DNA of 64,000 nucleotides. Origin: Lepisosteus oculatus. Taxonomy: Eukaryota > Chordata > Actinopteri > Semionotiformes > Lepisosteidae. The first letter of the stretch is position 1; every line of letters begins with the position of its first letter. Made by a program: the position numbers and the translations under genes. Of this stretch, positions 1 to 10,057 are shown piece by piece. The notes under the pieces were generated by a model. That model did no database searches. It worked only from the letters and a program-made list of their open reading frames with translations, and was not told where the DNA came from. The stretch is taken from positions 19,109,444 to 19,173,443 of the forward strand of contig NC_090703.1 of assembly GCF_040954835.1 (NCBI RefSeq), given 5' to 3'.

Positions 1-3000
1 ACAGCTTAGGATTACATTTACCACTAAAGTTTGGATATACTTCTCATTTAGTTTGTTTTAAACCTCATAAAATAAGAGGATTCAGCATGTAGAAAGGCTG
101 TATTCAAGACAATCAGTGTTGATGGTGTTTGCCTGGCAGGTGTGGGGCTCACAAAAAATGACAAAATGGGGAAAAATTAAATTTTCAAGGAAACTTAAAA
201 CCAACACCTTTCCTGCATTTCAAATGAATCCTAATGCACAACAAATGCATCAGAATATGTCTAGGTGCTGTCAAACCCTAACCCTAACCCTAGCTAGGGC
301 ACTAATAGAAAAATTTCAAAATCCTGGCATACTGAAAAAGTGCTACAAAAGTTAGCTTAATGAGTGCAAATTGATCAGAAACATTCACACTAGCAGTATT
401 TCAGTACTTTAAAGGTATCTGCTTTCAGTCTATTTTTATTCTGCATTATCTAGGTTTTTGCAACTTGCTGCTGAAATAGTATATTAAATGAGCATGATTC
501 TTGCCGTTTACAGCTTAGGATTACATTTACCACTAAAGTTTGGATATCATTTCCATTTAGTTTGTTTTAAACCTCATAAAATAAGAGGATTCAGCATGTA
601 GAAAGGCTGTATTCAAGACAATCAGTGTTGATGGTGTTTGCCTGGCAGGTGTGGGGCTCAAAAAAAATGACAAAATGGGGAAAAATTAATTTTTCAAGGA
701 AACTTAAAACCAACACCTTTCCTGCATTTCAAATGAATCCTAATGCACAACAAATGCATCAGAATATGTCTAGGTGCTGTCAAACCCTAACCCTAACCCT
801 AGCTCGGGCACTAATAGAAAAATTTCAAAATCCTGGCCTGCTGAAAAAGTGCTACAAAAGTTAGCTTAATGAGTGCAAATTGATCAGAAACATTCACACT
901 AGCAGTATTTCAGTACTTTAAAGGTATCTGCTTTCAGTCTATTTTAATTCTGCATTATCTAGGTTTTTGCAACTTGCTGCTGAAATAGTATATTAAATGA
1001 GCATGATTTTTGCCGTTTACAGCTTAGGATTACATTTACCACTAAAGTTTTGATATACTTTCCATTTAGTTTGTTTTAAACCTCATAAAATAAGAGGATT
1101 CAGCATGTAGAAAGGCTGTATTCAAGACAATCAGTGTTGATGGTGTTTGCCTGGCAGGTGTGGGGCTCACAAAAAATGACAAAATGGGGAAAAATTAAAT
1201 TTTCAAGGAAGCTTAAAACCAACACCTTTCCTGCATTTCAAATGAATCCTAATGCACAACAAATGCATCAGAATATGTCTAGGTGCTGTCAAACCCTAAC
1301 CCTAACCCTAGCTCGGGCACTAATAGAAAAATTTCAAAATCCTGGCCTGCTGAAAAAGTGCTACAAAAGTTAGCTTAATGAGTGCAAATAATCAGAAACA
1401 TTCACACTAGCAGTATTTCAGTACTTTAAAGGTATCTGCTTTCAGTCTATTTTAATTCTGCATTATCTAGGTTTTTGCAACTTGCTGCTGAAATAGTATA
1501 TTAAATGAGCATGATTTTTGCTGTTTACAGCTTAGGATTACATTTACCACTAAAGTTTGGATATACTTCCCATTTAGTTTGTTTTAAACCTCATAAAATA
1601 AGAGGATTCAGCATGTAGAAAGGCTGTATTCAAGACAATCAGTGTTGATGGTGTCTGCCTGGCAGGTGTGGGGCTCACAAAAAATGACAAAATGGGGAAA
1701 AATTAAATTTTCAAGGAAACTTAAAACCAACACCTTTCCTGCATTTCAAATGAATCCTAATGCACAACAAATGCATCAGAATATGTCTAGGTGCTGTCAA
1801 ACCCTAACCCTAACCCTAGCTCGGGCACTAATAGAAAAATTTCAAAATCCTGGCCTGCTGAAAAAGTGCTACAAAAGTTAGCTTAATGAGTGCAAATTGA
1901 TCAGAAACATTCACACTAGCAGTATTTCAGTACTTTAAAGGTATCTGCTTTCAGTCTATTTTAATTATGCATTATCTAGGTTTTTGCAACTTGCTGCTGA
2001 AATAGTATATTAAATGAGTATGATTTTTGCCATTTACAGCTTAGGATTACATTTACCACTAAAGTTTGGATATACTTTCCATTTAGTTTGTTTTAAACCT
2101 CATAAAATAAGAGGATTCAGCATGTAGAAAGGCTGTATTCAAGACAATCAGTGTTGATGGTGTCTGCCTGGCAGGTGTGGGGCTCACAAAAAATGACAAA
2201 ATGGGGAAAAATTAAATTTTCAAGGAAACTTAAAACCAACACCTTTCCTGCATTTCAAATGAATCCTAATGCACAACAAATGCATCCGAATATGTCTAGG
2301 TGCTGTCAAACCCTAACCCTAACCCTAGCTCGGGCACTATTAGAAAAATTTCAAAATCCTGGCCTGCTGAAAAAGTGCTACAAAAGTTAGCTTAATGAGT
2401 GCAAATTGATCAGAAACATTCACACTAGCAGTATTTCAGTACTTTAAAGGTATCTGCTTTCAGTCTATTTTTATTCTGCATTATCTAGGTTTTTGCAACT
2501 TGCTGCTGAAATAGTATATTAAATGAGCATGATTCTTGCCGTTTACAGCTTAGGATTACATTTACCACTAAAGTTTGGATATCATTTCCATTTAGTTTGT
2601 TTTAAACCTCATAAAATAAGAGGATTCAGCATGTAGAAAGTCTGTTTTCAAAAGATTCAGTGTTGGTGGTGTTTACCTAGTAGGTGTGGGGGTCAAATAA
2701 AATGACAAAATGGGGAAAAATTAAATTTTCAAGGAAACTTAAAACCAACACCTTTCCTGCATTTCAAATGAATCCTAATGCACAACAAATGCATCAGAAT
2801 ATGTCTAGGTGCTGTCAAACCCTAACCCTAACCCTAGCTCGGGCACTAATAGAAAAATTTCAAAATCCTGGCCTGCTGAAAAAGTGCTACAAAAGTTAGC
2901 TTAATGAGTGCAAATTGATCAGAAACATTCACACTAGCAGTATTTCAGTACTTGAAAGGTATCTGCTTTCAGTCTATTTTAATTCTGCATTATCTAGGTT

Positions 3001-3333
3001 TTTGCAACTTGCTGCTGAAATAGTATATTAAATGAGCATGATTTTTGCCGTTTACAGCTTAGGATTACATTTACCACTACAGTTTGGATATACTTTCCAT
3101 TTAGTTTGTTTTAAACCTCATAAAATAAGAGGATTCAGCATGTAGAAAGGCTGTATTCAAGACAATCAGTGTTGATGGTGTTTGCCTGGCAGGTGTGGGG
3201 CTCACAAAAAATGACAAAATGGGGAAAAATTAAATTTTCAAGGAAACTTAAAACCAACACCTTTCCTGCATTTCAAATCAATCCTAATGCACAACAAATG
3301 CATCAGAATATGTCTAGGTGCTGTCAAACCCTA
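1..3333. repeat. 509-bp tandem satellite array with telomere-like motif
   Basis: Six complete units and a truncated seventh begin at 1, 510, 1019, 1527, 2036, 2545 and 3054, giving periods of 509, 509, 508, 509, 509 and 509 bp. The window opens exactly at a unit start, so the array probably continues to the left. Units differ at only a few positions, except for a divergent patch in unit 6 (about 2641-2700). Every complete unit holds a short tract of CCCTAA hexamers (about 276-293 in unit 1), which resembles vertebrate telomere sequence. The seventh unit stops inside that tract at about 3333. Each of the first six units contains an open frame of 71-79 codons, which I regard as a by-product of low divergence. 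I do not recognise the family name. Confidence 0.95.
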
Positions 3334-3936
3334 CTGTAGGTTGCAAGAAAGACACCCAATTCTTGTAGAAGGAGTAACCAGGATCTGTATAGGTAATTCG
3401 AACACTGGAAAAGTAAGATACACTTAGGTAATGGGTCTTATACAGTATGTTTGTCTTTTATCTGTTGGTAGATTCTGATTTCCTATTTTTGGAATCTACA
3501 GGATAAGGACATCTACCCTTGTTCAGTGATGCACTGTTTAGAATAGGAACATAGGTTTCCATTCATTTAACATCAGTTTTTAGAGAGCAGCTTAATCCTG
3601 GGCAGGATTCCTGCTTGATAAGATAAGATTTGTAAAGCAACAAAGAAATCAGTCTTCAGTCATTAATGTTTATGTTGAATTAAACATAATTTAATTCACA
3701 AGGTGAATTAAAGGTAATAAAGGTTAAAGTGGCCTGATTACCAGCTAACTAATGTATGGATATCAGTGTCAGACTCTCAGGTACTCCAATTCAAGTTCGA
3801 TACTTCATATCTGCTACATTATATGCCATGCTTGGTTATGCATTGTATAGATGTGTTCTCCACCTCAATGAGGTTTGTTTTAAACTGGCAGGCCTTTGTA
3901 CGTATGGATGTCACTGTAAATTCTATGTCCTCTTAC
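3334..3936. other. Unique DNA between satellite edge and last visible CFAP73/CCDC42-like exon
   Basis: About 600 bp without a recognisable gene or repeat. On the minus strand I looked for the exon that should follow the one ending at 3937, which in this family encodes a conserved C-terminal W-x-x-K-W / NTAxxKTLLLG-type region, and did not find it. The stretch is therefore probably part of the following intron. Confidence 0.5.
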
Positions 3937-4109
3937 AAGCTTGTTCGTATCATGCTCCTGGTGAAGAGACTCCAGTTTGTGCTGGCTCTTCTCAAGCTCC
4001 TCTGACAGGCTGCTCAGCTGCCTGACTAGTGCCTCATTGGTGACTGCCAGGGTCTCATGCCTTCTGATAATAGGCATAACCAGAGAGTCTGCCCCATACT
4101 CCAGGTAAT
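3937..4109 (-). CDS. cfap73: CFAP73-like exon 6 (last visible)
   Basis: 173 bp with acceptor TGTGCAG and donor GTAAGA, phase 0 at its end. It encodes YLEYGADSLVMPIIRRHETL and a further coiled coil ending near EHDTNKL. The frame would run to a stop only after unrelated intron sequence, so this is not the terminal exon. Confidence 0.82.
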
Positions 4110-7033
4110 CTGCACATAATAATGGGTTACAATTAAAAAACAAAGCATATCAGCTCTCTATCCATTCAACACTTCAGGTGTCCATTGATTAGGCAAATGT
4201 TGACAGAAATGGAACAGTGCTTCTCTATAGTGATATATCAATCATACATTTCTACCACTATCTAAATATGAAATGGGGATTTTAATTTTAATTCTCCTTT
4301 TTAATGAACTGTTGGCACAGTGTGAAGATGAGCTCGGTTTTTACTGGAAAAACCAATAAGAATGGTGTATTGAAAGGTGTGTCCTGTATAGTAATACAGG
4401 CAACCATTAAATTATTTGACAGAGGATATTCACACTTACTTTCTGGCAGGTGATCAATAATCTTCAGCAAATAATCTTCATGCATTTTGTTTTTCACGAC
4501 CTTCTTCTTTAAATGCTGTTGTCTATAATATTTCACAAAATATATTTTTAAACACAAAAAAGGAAAATAAATAGCTATAATGATAAATCTTAAAATACTG
4601 CTAAAGGAACATAAGCTTAATAATTAACACATGACATACAGTACAATTTAATCATTATTAATTACATAATCTTTGTAATGTTTAGTTTTTGTTTAATATG
4701 TTGGATTTTTTATTTGATTTTATCTGCATTTGAATTAACCTTGTACTGACGCCAACACGATTCTTTTCATTTTTATGTCAAAATTTAATATTGAATACCA
4801 ATACTAATTTTTGTGGTACATTCACTATAAAGTTGGTTTCAGAAATTTCCTATATTCCATTTCGCTTTGAGTTAAATTAAAAGTAATGGATTCGAATACA
4901 AATGTTTCACGGTGTTTCTGCAGCCCGTTAGTAACGTTAGCATCATCTTTACACAGTGTCTTTCCAGTTAGCAGTACAGAACCATTCAAACCTGACTTGA
5001 AGCTTCTCAAGTTCCTGTAGGAGATCCTGTATCTCTTTCTCCTTCAGTTCATTGTGTTTCCTCTCCATCTGGTAATTTCTGAGGGCTCTCCGCCGTTTGC
5101 TCTCATTGTCTTGGAGGAACTTGTCAAATTTCAAAGCTCTCTCTTTTGTCTGTGAGTAGAAAATACCAAAAATGAAAAATAAACAAATCCACAAAATAAG
5201 TACATCCACTGTGATAATTATTCACTTAGCTTGTCTCTTTCTGATCACCACTGACTACTCTATTTGTCAGTATTTTGTTGTTGCTGTTGCTGCTGCTAAG
5301 GTCTTGTTTATGTTTTATGGTCTTGAAAACCTGTAATTTGAAACATTTTGAATCTAACCAGTAACGAGTTAATGTGGTGGCATTCCTAGGAAACCTTCGC
5401 AAACAAAATTCTGACTGATGTGAAATAATAATTTTATTATTACTAAGCATTATCCTTGTGGCAAACTATCCATCCATTTTCTAATTTTCTTTTGTCTCAG
5501 TCTCAGCTTTCTGCTGCCTCAAACTTAACCAGACTTTTCAGAGTGAAAGAGCTAATGCCTCCATTTACCAATTTTTGTTTCAGCTCAAACTCAGCTTTCC
5601 GCCGTGCCAAGGCCTCCATGCGATTGGCAAACTCCTGGCGTTTGGTCGTTAGCTGCCTGTTGATGTCTTCCACTTCCACCTCTCTTTTCAGAACCAGGGT
5701 TTTCTGGAGGGTGTTTACCCCAGTCTGTAAAATCTTACTGGAAGCCTGGAAGATTAATAACATTGCTGAACCACTGTAAGTCGCATTTCTCCTTTCCTGC
5801 ACCGACTTTTCACCAACGCTGAAGTGTCACAGAACAAAGTAACCACAAGAGGCCACTGTAGGCCCAGTATCAAGTGCAATAATGAGGAAGAGAGACAAAT
5901 GCATTCTGACAAAATATGAGATTAATGACATTAATCATGTCTTACAGAAAATGAATGGGAGACCAATTCCTATGTGACTGGCTGATTGCTTGATATATTT
6001 TTTTTTTCATTTCATTTTAAAACTGGGATATTCTATTTGAAATTCAATGTTTAAAGTTTTTTACCATGGACAAAAGATAAGTATAAGTGATTCCCCAGGG
6101 ACAGTCTACTTTTGGGTGCTAAGTGCCAGTGTAGCCACCAGTTTAGTAAAAACAATACATCTGACCTACTGTACTCTTTGGTTGCTATCCCATTTCTGTC
6201 CTGTTTTTGTTAATGTTCTTATAGAACCAAAAGGTTCAACAAGGGCAATAATCTAATCCCTCCATCATTTTTAATTTCCCAGCCAAGGTAGGAACAGGGG
6301 TCATCACCATAGAGAAATGCTACCCCACCACACATTTCAGAGCAAACATTCTACCTCTCAGTGCCATCACATGTTGTTTTCAATCACCACAAGGGTCCTA
6401 GCCATTCATGACCCCATCCCAGAAATATTTTCGACTTGACCTCACAAAGTTCCCAGCTGTACCACCAGAGGAATGGTTGAACAGTTGTCGTTTCCTACCT
6501 CATTGATGACTGGAATATATTTGATATTTTCATTTTCGTCCTCTCTACATCAGGAAAGAAAGTGCATTATTGAAATTTCAGTAACAAAGTTGTGAAAATA
6601 CTGTAAAGTTTGTTCAATACCATTAAACATTTTAACTTATTACTCGAAGACAGCGGTACAGGACATGGGCAGAGAATGTTTTATTGAGAAATCTCATCCT
6701 TACAGTACACGAAGAATTGGTCTGACCCTGCACATCAGGAGAATTAAATCGGGGTTCACATCACACTAACGGAAATTCAGTAACTAATAATGAAAGTAGC
6801 GGCTATTATCTGCAACGTATCAATGTGCTTACGCCTTGCTAACAGTATTGTTAAGGCTCCTACTGTAGTTTGTTGTAATGCAGAATATAACAAGGATTAT
6901 AAAGACTGGTAAAATCCATACCATACCTGGGCTCTTCTAATTGGGTCACAAAGATGTTTCTCATTCTATTTTCCACTTTCAGCGTTAAACGGGGGTCATC
7001 CGGTTTTATAAAGGGAAGAGTTAGGATCTCCAT
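3937..7033 (-). CDS. cfap73: CFAP73/CCDC42-family axonemal coiled-coil protein, 5' six exons (partial gene)
   Basis: Six minus-strand exons (6927-7033, 6499-6544, 5569-5745, 4992-5149, 4440-4522, 3937-4109) join with matching phases and GT-AG introns into 248 codons without a stop. The product is a highly charged coiled coil. The segment KFDKFLQDNESKRRRALRNY matches the hallmark FDKFLQD region of CFAP73 (CCDC42B) and the related FEQFIQEND of CCDC42, which places it in the DUF4200 family. Proteins of this family work in motile cilia and flagella; the Chlamydomonas homologue FAP73 is part of the MIA complex that modulates inner-arm dynein. Human CFAP73 has about 308 residues, so roughly 60-70 C-terminal residues are missing here. 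Those exons lie left of 3937, possibly beyond the satellite, or are lost. The paralogue choice (CFAP73 rather than CCDC42) is an inference. Confidence 0.78.
4440..4522 (-). CDS. cfap73: CFAP73-like exon 5
   Basis: 83 bp. One base completes the Arg codon, then QQHLKKKVVKNKMHEDYLLK and a short LP turn follow, ending with one base before a consensus GTAAGT donor. In CFAP73/CCDC42 the same position holds a break in the coiled coil around a Leu-Pro or Glu-rich hinge. Confidence 0.8.
4992..5149 (-). CDS. cfap73: CFAP73-like exon 4, FDKFLQD hallmark
   Basis: 158 bp. The acceptor is CTCACAG. The exon starts TKERALKFDKFLQDNESKRR and continues as an E/K/L-rich coiled coil, ending with two bases of a split Arg codon before a GTTTGA donor. 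This exon carries the strongest family match. Confidence 0.85.
5569..5745 (-). CDS. cfap73: CFAP73-like exon 3, coiled coil
   Basis: 177 bp, 59 codons, phase 0 on both sides, with a CTTCCAG acceptor and a GTAAAT donor. It encodes the start of the long heptad-rich helix, including RQEFANRMEALARRKAEFEL, which aligns by eye with the RMETLNLRWEELGVKEAQLK-type region of CCDC42. Confidence 0.82.
6499..6544 (-). CDS. cfap73: CFAP73-like exon 2
   Basis: A 46-bp exon. One base completes the split Arg codon, followed by EDENENIKYIPVINE, ending in phase 0 before a GTAGGA donor. Only this acceptor choice (after GTAG) keeps the frame open. A microexon of this size needs transcript support. Confidence 0.6.
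6927..7033 (-). CDS. cfap73: CFAP73-like exon 1 (start codon)
   Basis: The ATG is at 7033-7031 and opens MEILTLPFIKPDDPRLTLKV. The exon encodes 35 residues and ends with two bases of a split Arg codon before a GTATGG donor. The N-terminus does not closely resemble mammalian CFAP73, so an earlier start or a lineage-specific N-terminus is possible. Confidence 0.65.
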
Positions 7034-7280
7034 TGTCGTTTCTGTAAACGTCTTCAGTGAATAAATAAGTGGGATGATGCCGAATGCACTGTGCTAAGAA
7101 TAAGAATTAATCGTGTGTTACTTATTTACGTCGGTCTACTTTGCCTTTCTGCAATAAAGCTACAGAACTTCAAGGTTGAGCATAGTCTTACACTGGTGTT
7201 TTGCGTTGCTGAGAAACCATCACGAGCAAAGGAGGTATGCCAAGGGATCATTTCTCTTTTGTCATAGCAACCGCCCTGGA
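7034..7280 (-). promoter_or_regulatory. Candidate promoter of the CFAP73-like gene with RFX-type X-box
   Basis: About 170 bp upstream of the start codon, 7205-7217 reads GTTGCTGAGAAAC. This fits two RFX half-sites (GTNRYY and RRNAAC) separated by one base. A second AGCAAC half-site lies at 7266-7271. RFX X-boxes close to the start site are typical of ciliary genes. The short GC-rich patch at about 7270-7320 also suits a promoter. No transcript start can be fixed from the sequence. Confidence 0.4.
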
Positions 7281-7299
7281 GCGTTTTATTTGAGGCGGG

Positions 7300-9144
7300 G
7301 TCAGACTCCGCGGTGCTACACAGAACTTAAAAAAACGTGCAACAAAAATGTCAACGTCTGTTAAACTCATGACTATACGTAATAAGACGTTTTCATGCAA
7401 GGTGTGATTTGACGATATATTCTATCAAGTAATTCAGAGCATTGTGTAAAATTAAATGTCTGGATTTAGAGGAAGATAAGATCCAATTTGTTGTAAAATG
7501 GACACTACTAGTTATATAAACTAGTTATTTTATGTTAACTCACATTTGCAATCACCTACTGCAAAACAAACGAAAAACGTAATTCCAAAGTTCACTTTGC
7601 GTTTTAGCATTATTCCGCCAGTAGTTGGCGCAGGTGACAGCACAAAAAGAAACCGGTATTACACACTGGTCTCGAGTGTTAACGTTTTATCACGGTGCAC
7701 GCACTCTGGAATAGAACGTGTTATGATTTGGTATATATTTTGCAGGTAATATAATGTTTGCAATGGAAAATGAAAGTAATACAGTACATTCTGAGTAAAC
7801 CTGAAATGTGTCAGGGTTGTTTGGTATAAATTGACTCAAAACTGCTTGGCTTCTCTTTGGGGCTCTTACAATGATTTCTTGAGATTTCTTTTGTAGAATT
7901 ACTACACGTCTGTCGGTAAAAACGGCTAGGGAAGAAAGAGATAGGTGACAGCCGTACATACATAGTAGTTACTGTATTAAGTAATTATTCTATTTGCCCA
8001 ACACCTAAGAGTTAACATTGCAATGGTAATATACAGCTAGATCCAAAAATATGAGTACACTACAGACAGCTGAAAGCTAGTTTTTGCAAAGAAATGCACT
8101 TTTTTTGTAGTTGTTGCATAAATACATTAAAACATAAATAATTGTAAGAGCATTGGATGTTACCAAGATGCATATGTCTAAATTAACTGCGTATTCTCTT
8201 GGTTAATGGTAATGAATAATGTAATATTTACATCCTGTCACATAATACATTTGGTAAATATAATGTTAAAAAATGTTGTTATTCATTCGGCATATTCACA
8301 AAGTCCAGAAAGTTAATGGAAGCTTCTGAAAGCCATCTTATTTACCACTGGGTTTTTCAAAGGTTTTGAATACAGAATTACAAGTTATAACCCCATCATC
8401 ATGGAGAATATCAGATCTAAAGTAAAGGCTACAACCTCAAACTAAGCTACTGTACCGACATTTGTAAATACAGTACATTCAAGAGACATCCATGGTTCAT
8501 CTATGTTGTCATCTCAAGACTACTGGACTGCTTGCTACCCCACTAGGTAGAGCACGTACATGTAATAAAGTTTTGTGGGGTCAGAAAAGTATTTGGGATG
8601 TTATCTCAGACTCTGATAAAACAACTGTGAATCTTTAAAGACTCTCATTCAGTTTGGAGAAAATATTTTTAAGTCTTCCATGTGAAAAACCATTGAGGAT
8701 GACTTAATACATTTGGTGTCTACATGTCAATATACTGTACAAAGGACAAGGATTGGCCAAATCAAAGTTAATAGACTCCCAGGTGTAAAAGGACCAAATA
8801 ATGTAACGTAGCTATTTTAAATTGAAATACAATTTAAATAGCCATTTTTTAAACCGAGGAGCAAATGGATACCTAGTTTCTTTTCTGTAGAAGGACTAAA
8901 GAAACTTCAATCCAATCAAACATTTGTGTGATAGGTAAAATATGCTCTGTGTGAACTAGAGAAAGCAGGGTCACCATTACAAGGTATATACTGTAATCCC
9001 AAAGAATATAATTTATTTGGTGTATATACAATTTTGCATATTTCCAGATCTGTAATTGTAGCACCAAAACAAAAAATTGGCCATGGAGTTTACATTTGAG
9101 AGTCCTCTTGTAAATCTCTTTTTACAAACAAATAACATTTTGAA
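7300..9144. other. Intergenic, no gene or clear repeat seen
   Basis: AT-rich DNA with only short chance open frames on both strands. It contains several TACTGTA/TACAGTA heptamers (for example near 7783, 7972, 8450, 8469, 8732 and 8988). Confidence 0.5.
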
Positions 9145-9622
9145 TTACTTAACCAGTCCTTGCACTGGCTTCCTGTCAAATTCTGTGTGGACTTTAAAAT
9201 CCTAATGCTCACCTATAAAGCTCTGCATGGCTTCATGGCTTTAATCGCCCTACTCCCCACCTCGCAACCTTCGCTCTTCTAATTCTGGTCTCCTAACTTT
9301 CCCCCAAGCCTATCTACATTGTATGGGTGACAGGGCCTTCTCCTGTTATGCCCCCAAGCTCTGGAACTCCCTGCCTTCTATAAACTCCTTCAAATCCAGA
9401 CTCAAAACCTTCTGCTTTAGAAGAGCCTTTACTTCACTGGTTCCATTCTTCACCCCTCTGCTTTTCTTAGTACCACCATCCACGGTCTCCTCTGTATATT
9501 GTAATTGTGTTTTTATCATGTGTATTCTTCTTATTTTTTGTTGTTGTCATTCTGTAAAGTGCTTTGAGAAGCCACCTTTAAAGGCGCTATAAAAATAAAG
9601 TTTATTATTATATTATTATTAC
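9145..9622 (+). mobile_element. 3' end of a non-LTR retrotransposon (L2/Rex-like LINE)
   Basis: The stretch ends in a reverse-transcriptase C-terminal signature that is frameshifted upstream and then readable from about 9323 as GDRAFSCYAPKLWNSLPSIN followed by a FKSRLKTFCF helix. This APKLWNSLP block is typical of the C-terminus of L2/Rex-type LINE ORF2 proteins. A short 3' region with GTAAAGTGCTTTGAGAAGCC and an ATT-rich microsatellite tail (to about 9622) follows, as in L2-like elements. The copy is 5'-truncated and dead. Confidence 0.8.
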
Positions 9623-9733
9623 TTCACATTTGCAGGAAAACATCCAAATGTATGCAATAATTTAATGACGTTAATTCAGCTAATATGTGATTGAACATAT
9701 CCAGAAGTTTGATTTGTTTATGTTTTGCATGTT

Positions 9734-10057
9734 TAAAGGAGGTGCAGTGGTTAGCATTGCTAACTTGCAACACTGAGGCCCTGGGTTCAGTTCTGAACCT
9801 GGGGTACTATCTGCATGGAGTTTGTACGTTCTCTCCATGTTCCCATGTGTTCTACCAGGTGTTTTTGTTTCCACCCACAGTCCAAAAACATACTGGTAGG
9901 TTAATAGGAAAATTGGCCCTAAGTGTGAGTGTCTGCCCTGCTATGAACTGGCACCCTGTCCAGGGCGTACCCTAATTTGTATCTCTTACTTGCCACAATA
10001 GGCTCTGTCTCCCCCGTGACCCTGCATTAGAAGAAGAATTGGTTAGGAAATGAATGT
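9734..10057 (+). repeat. tRNA-derived SINE, family 1
   Basis: Begins with a GTGGTTAGCATTGC-type A-box region, has a GGGTTCAGTTCTGAA-type B-box, and continues through the conserved GCATGGAGTTTGTACGTTCT and CAGTCCAAAAACAT blocks to a GGCTCTGTCTCCC block and an ATGAATG tail. Related copies lie at 24020-24339, 24640-24875 (minus), 49049-49405 and 63393-63700, which shows it is a dispersed family. Confidence 0.8.

Noticed and set aside
116..2899. Repeated 71-79-codon open frames in each satellite unit as a protein family
   Set aside because: The frames run through the telomere-like tract, differences between units include amino-acid changes without any synonymous bias that I can see, and low divergence alone explains the shared frame.
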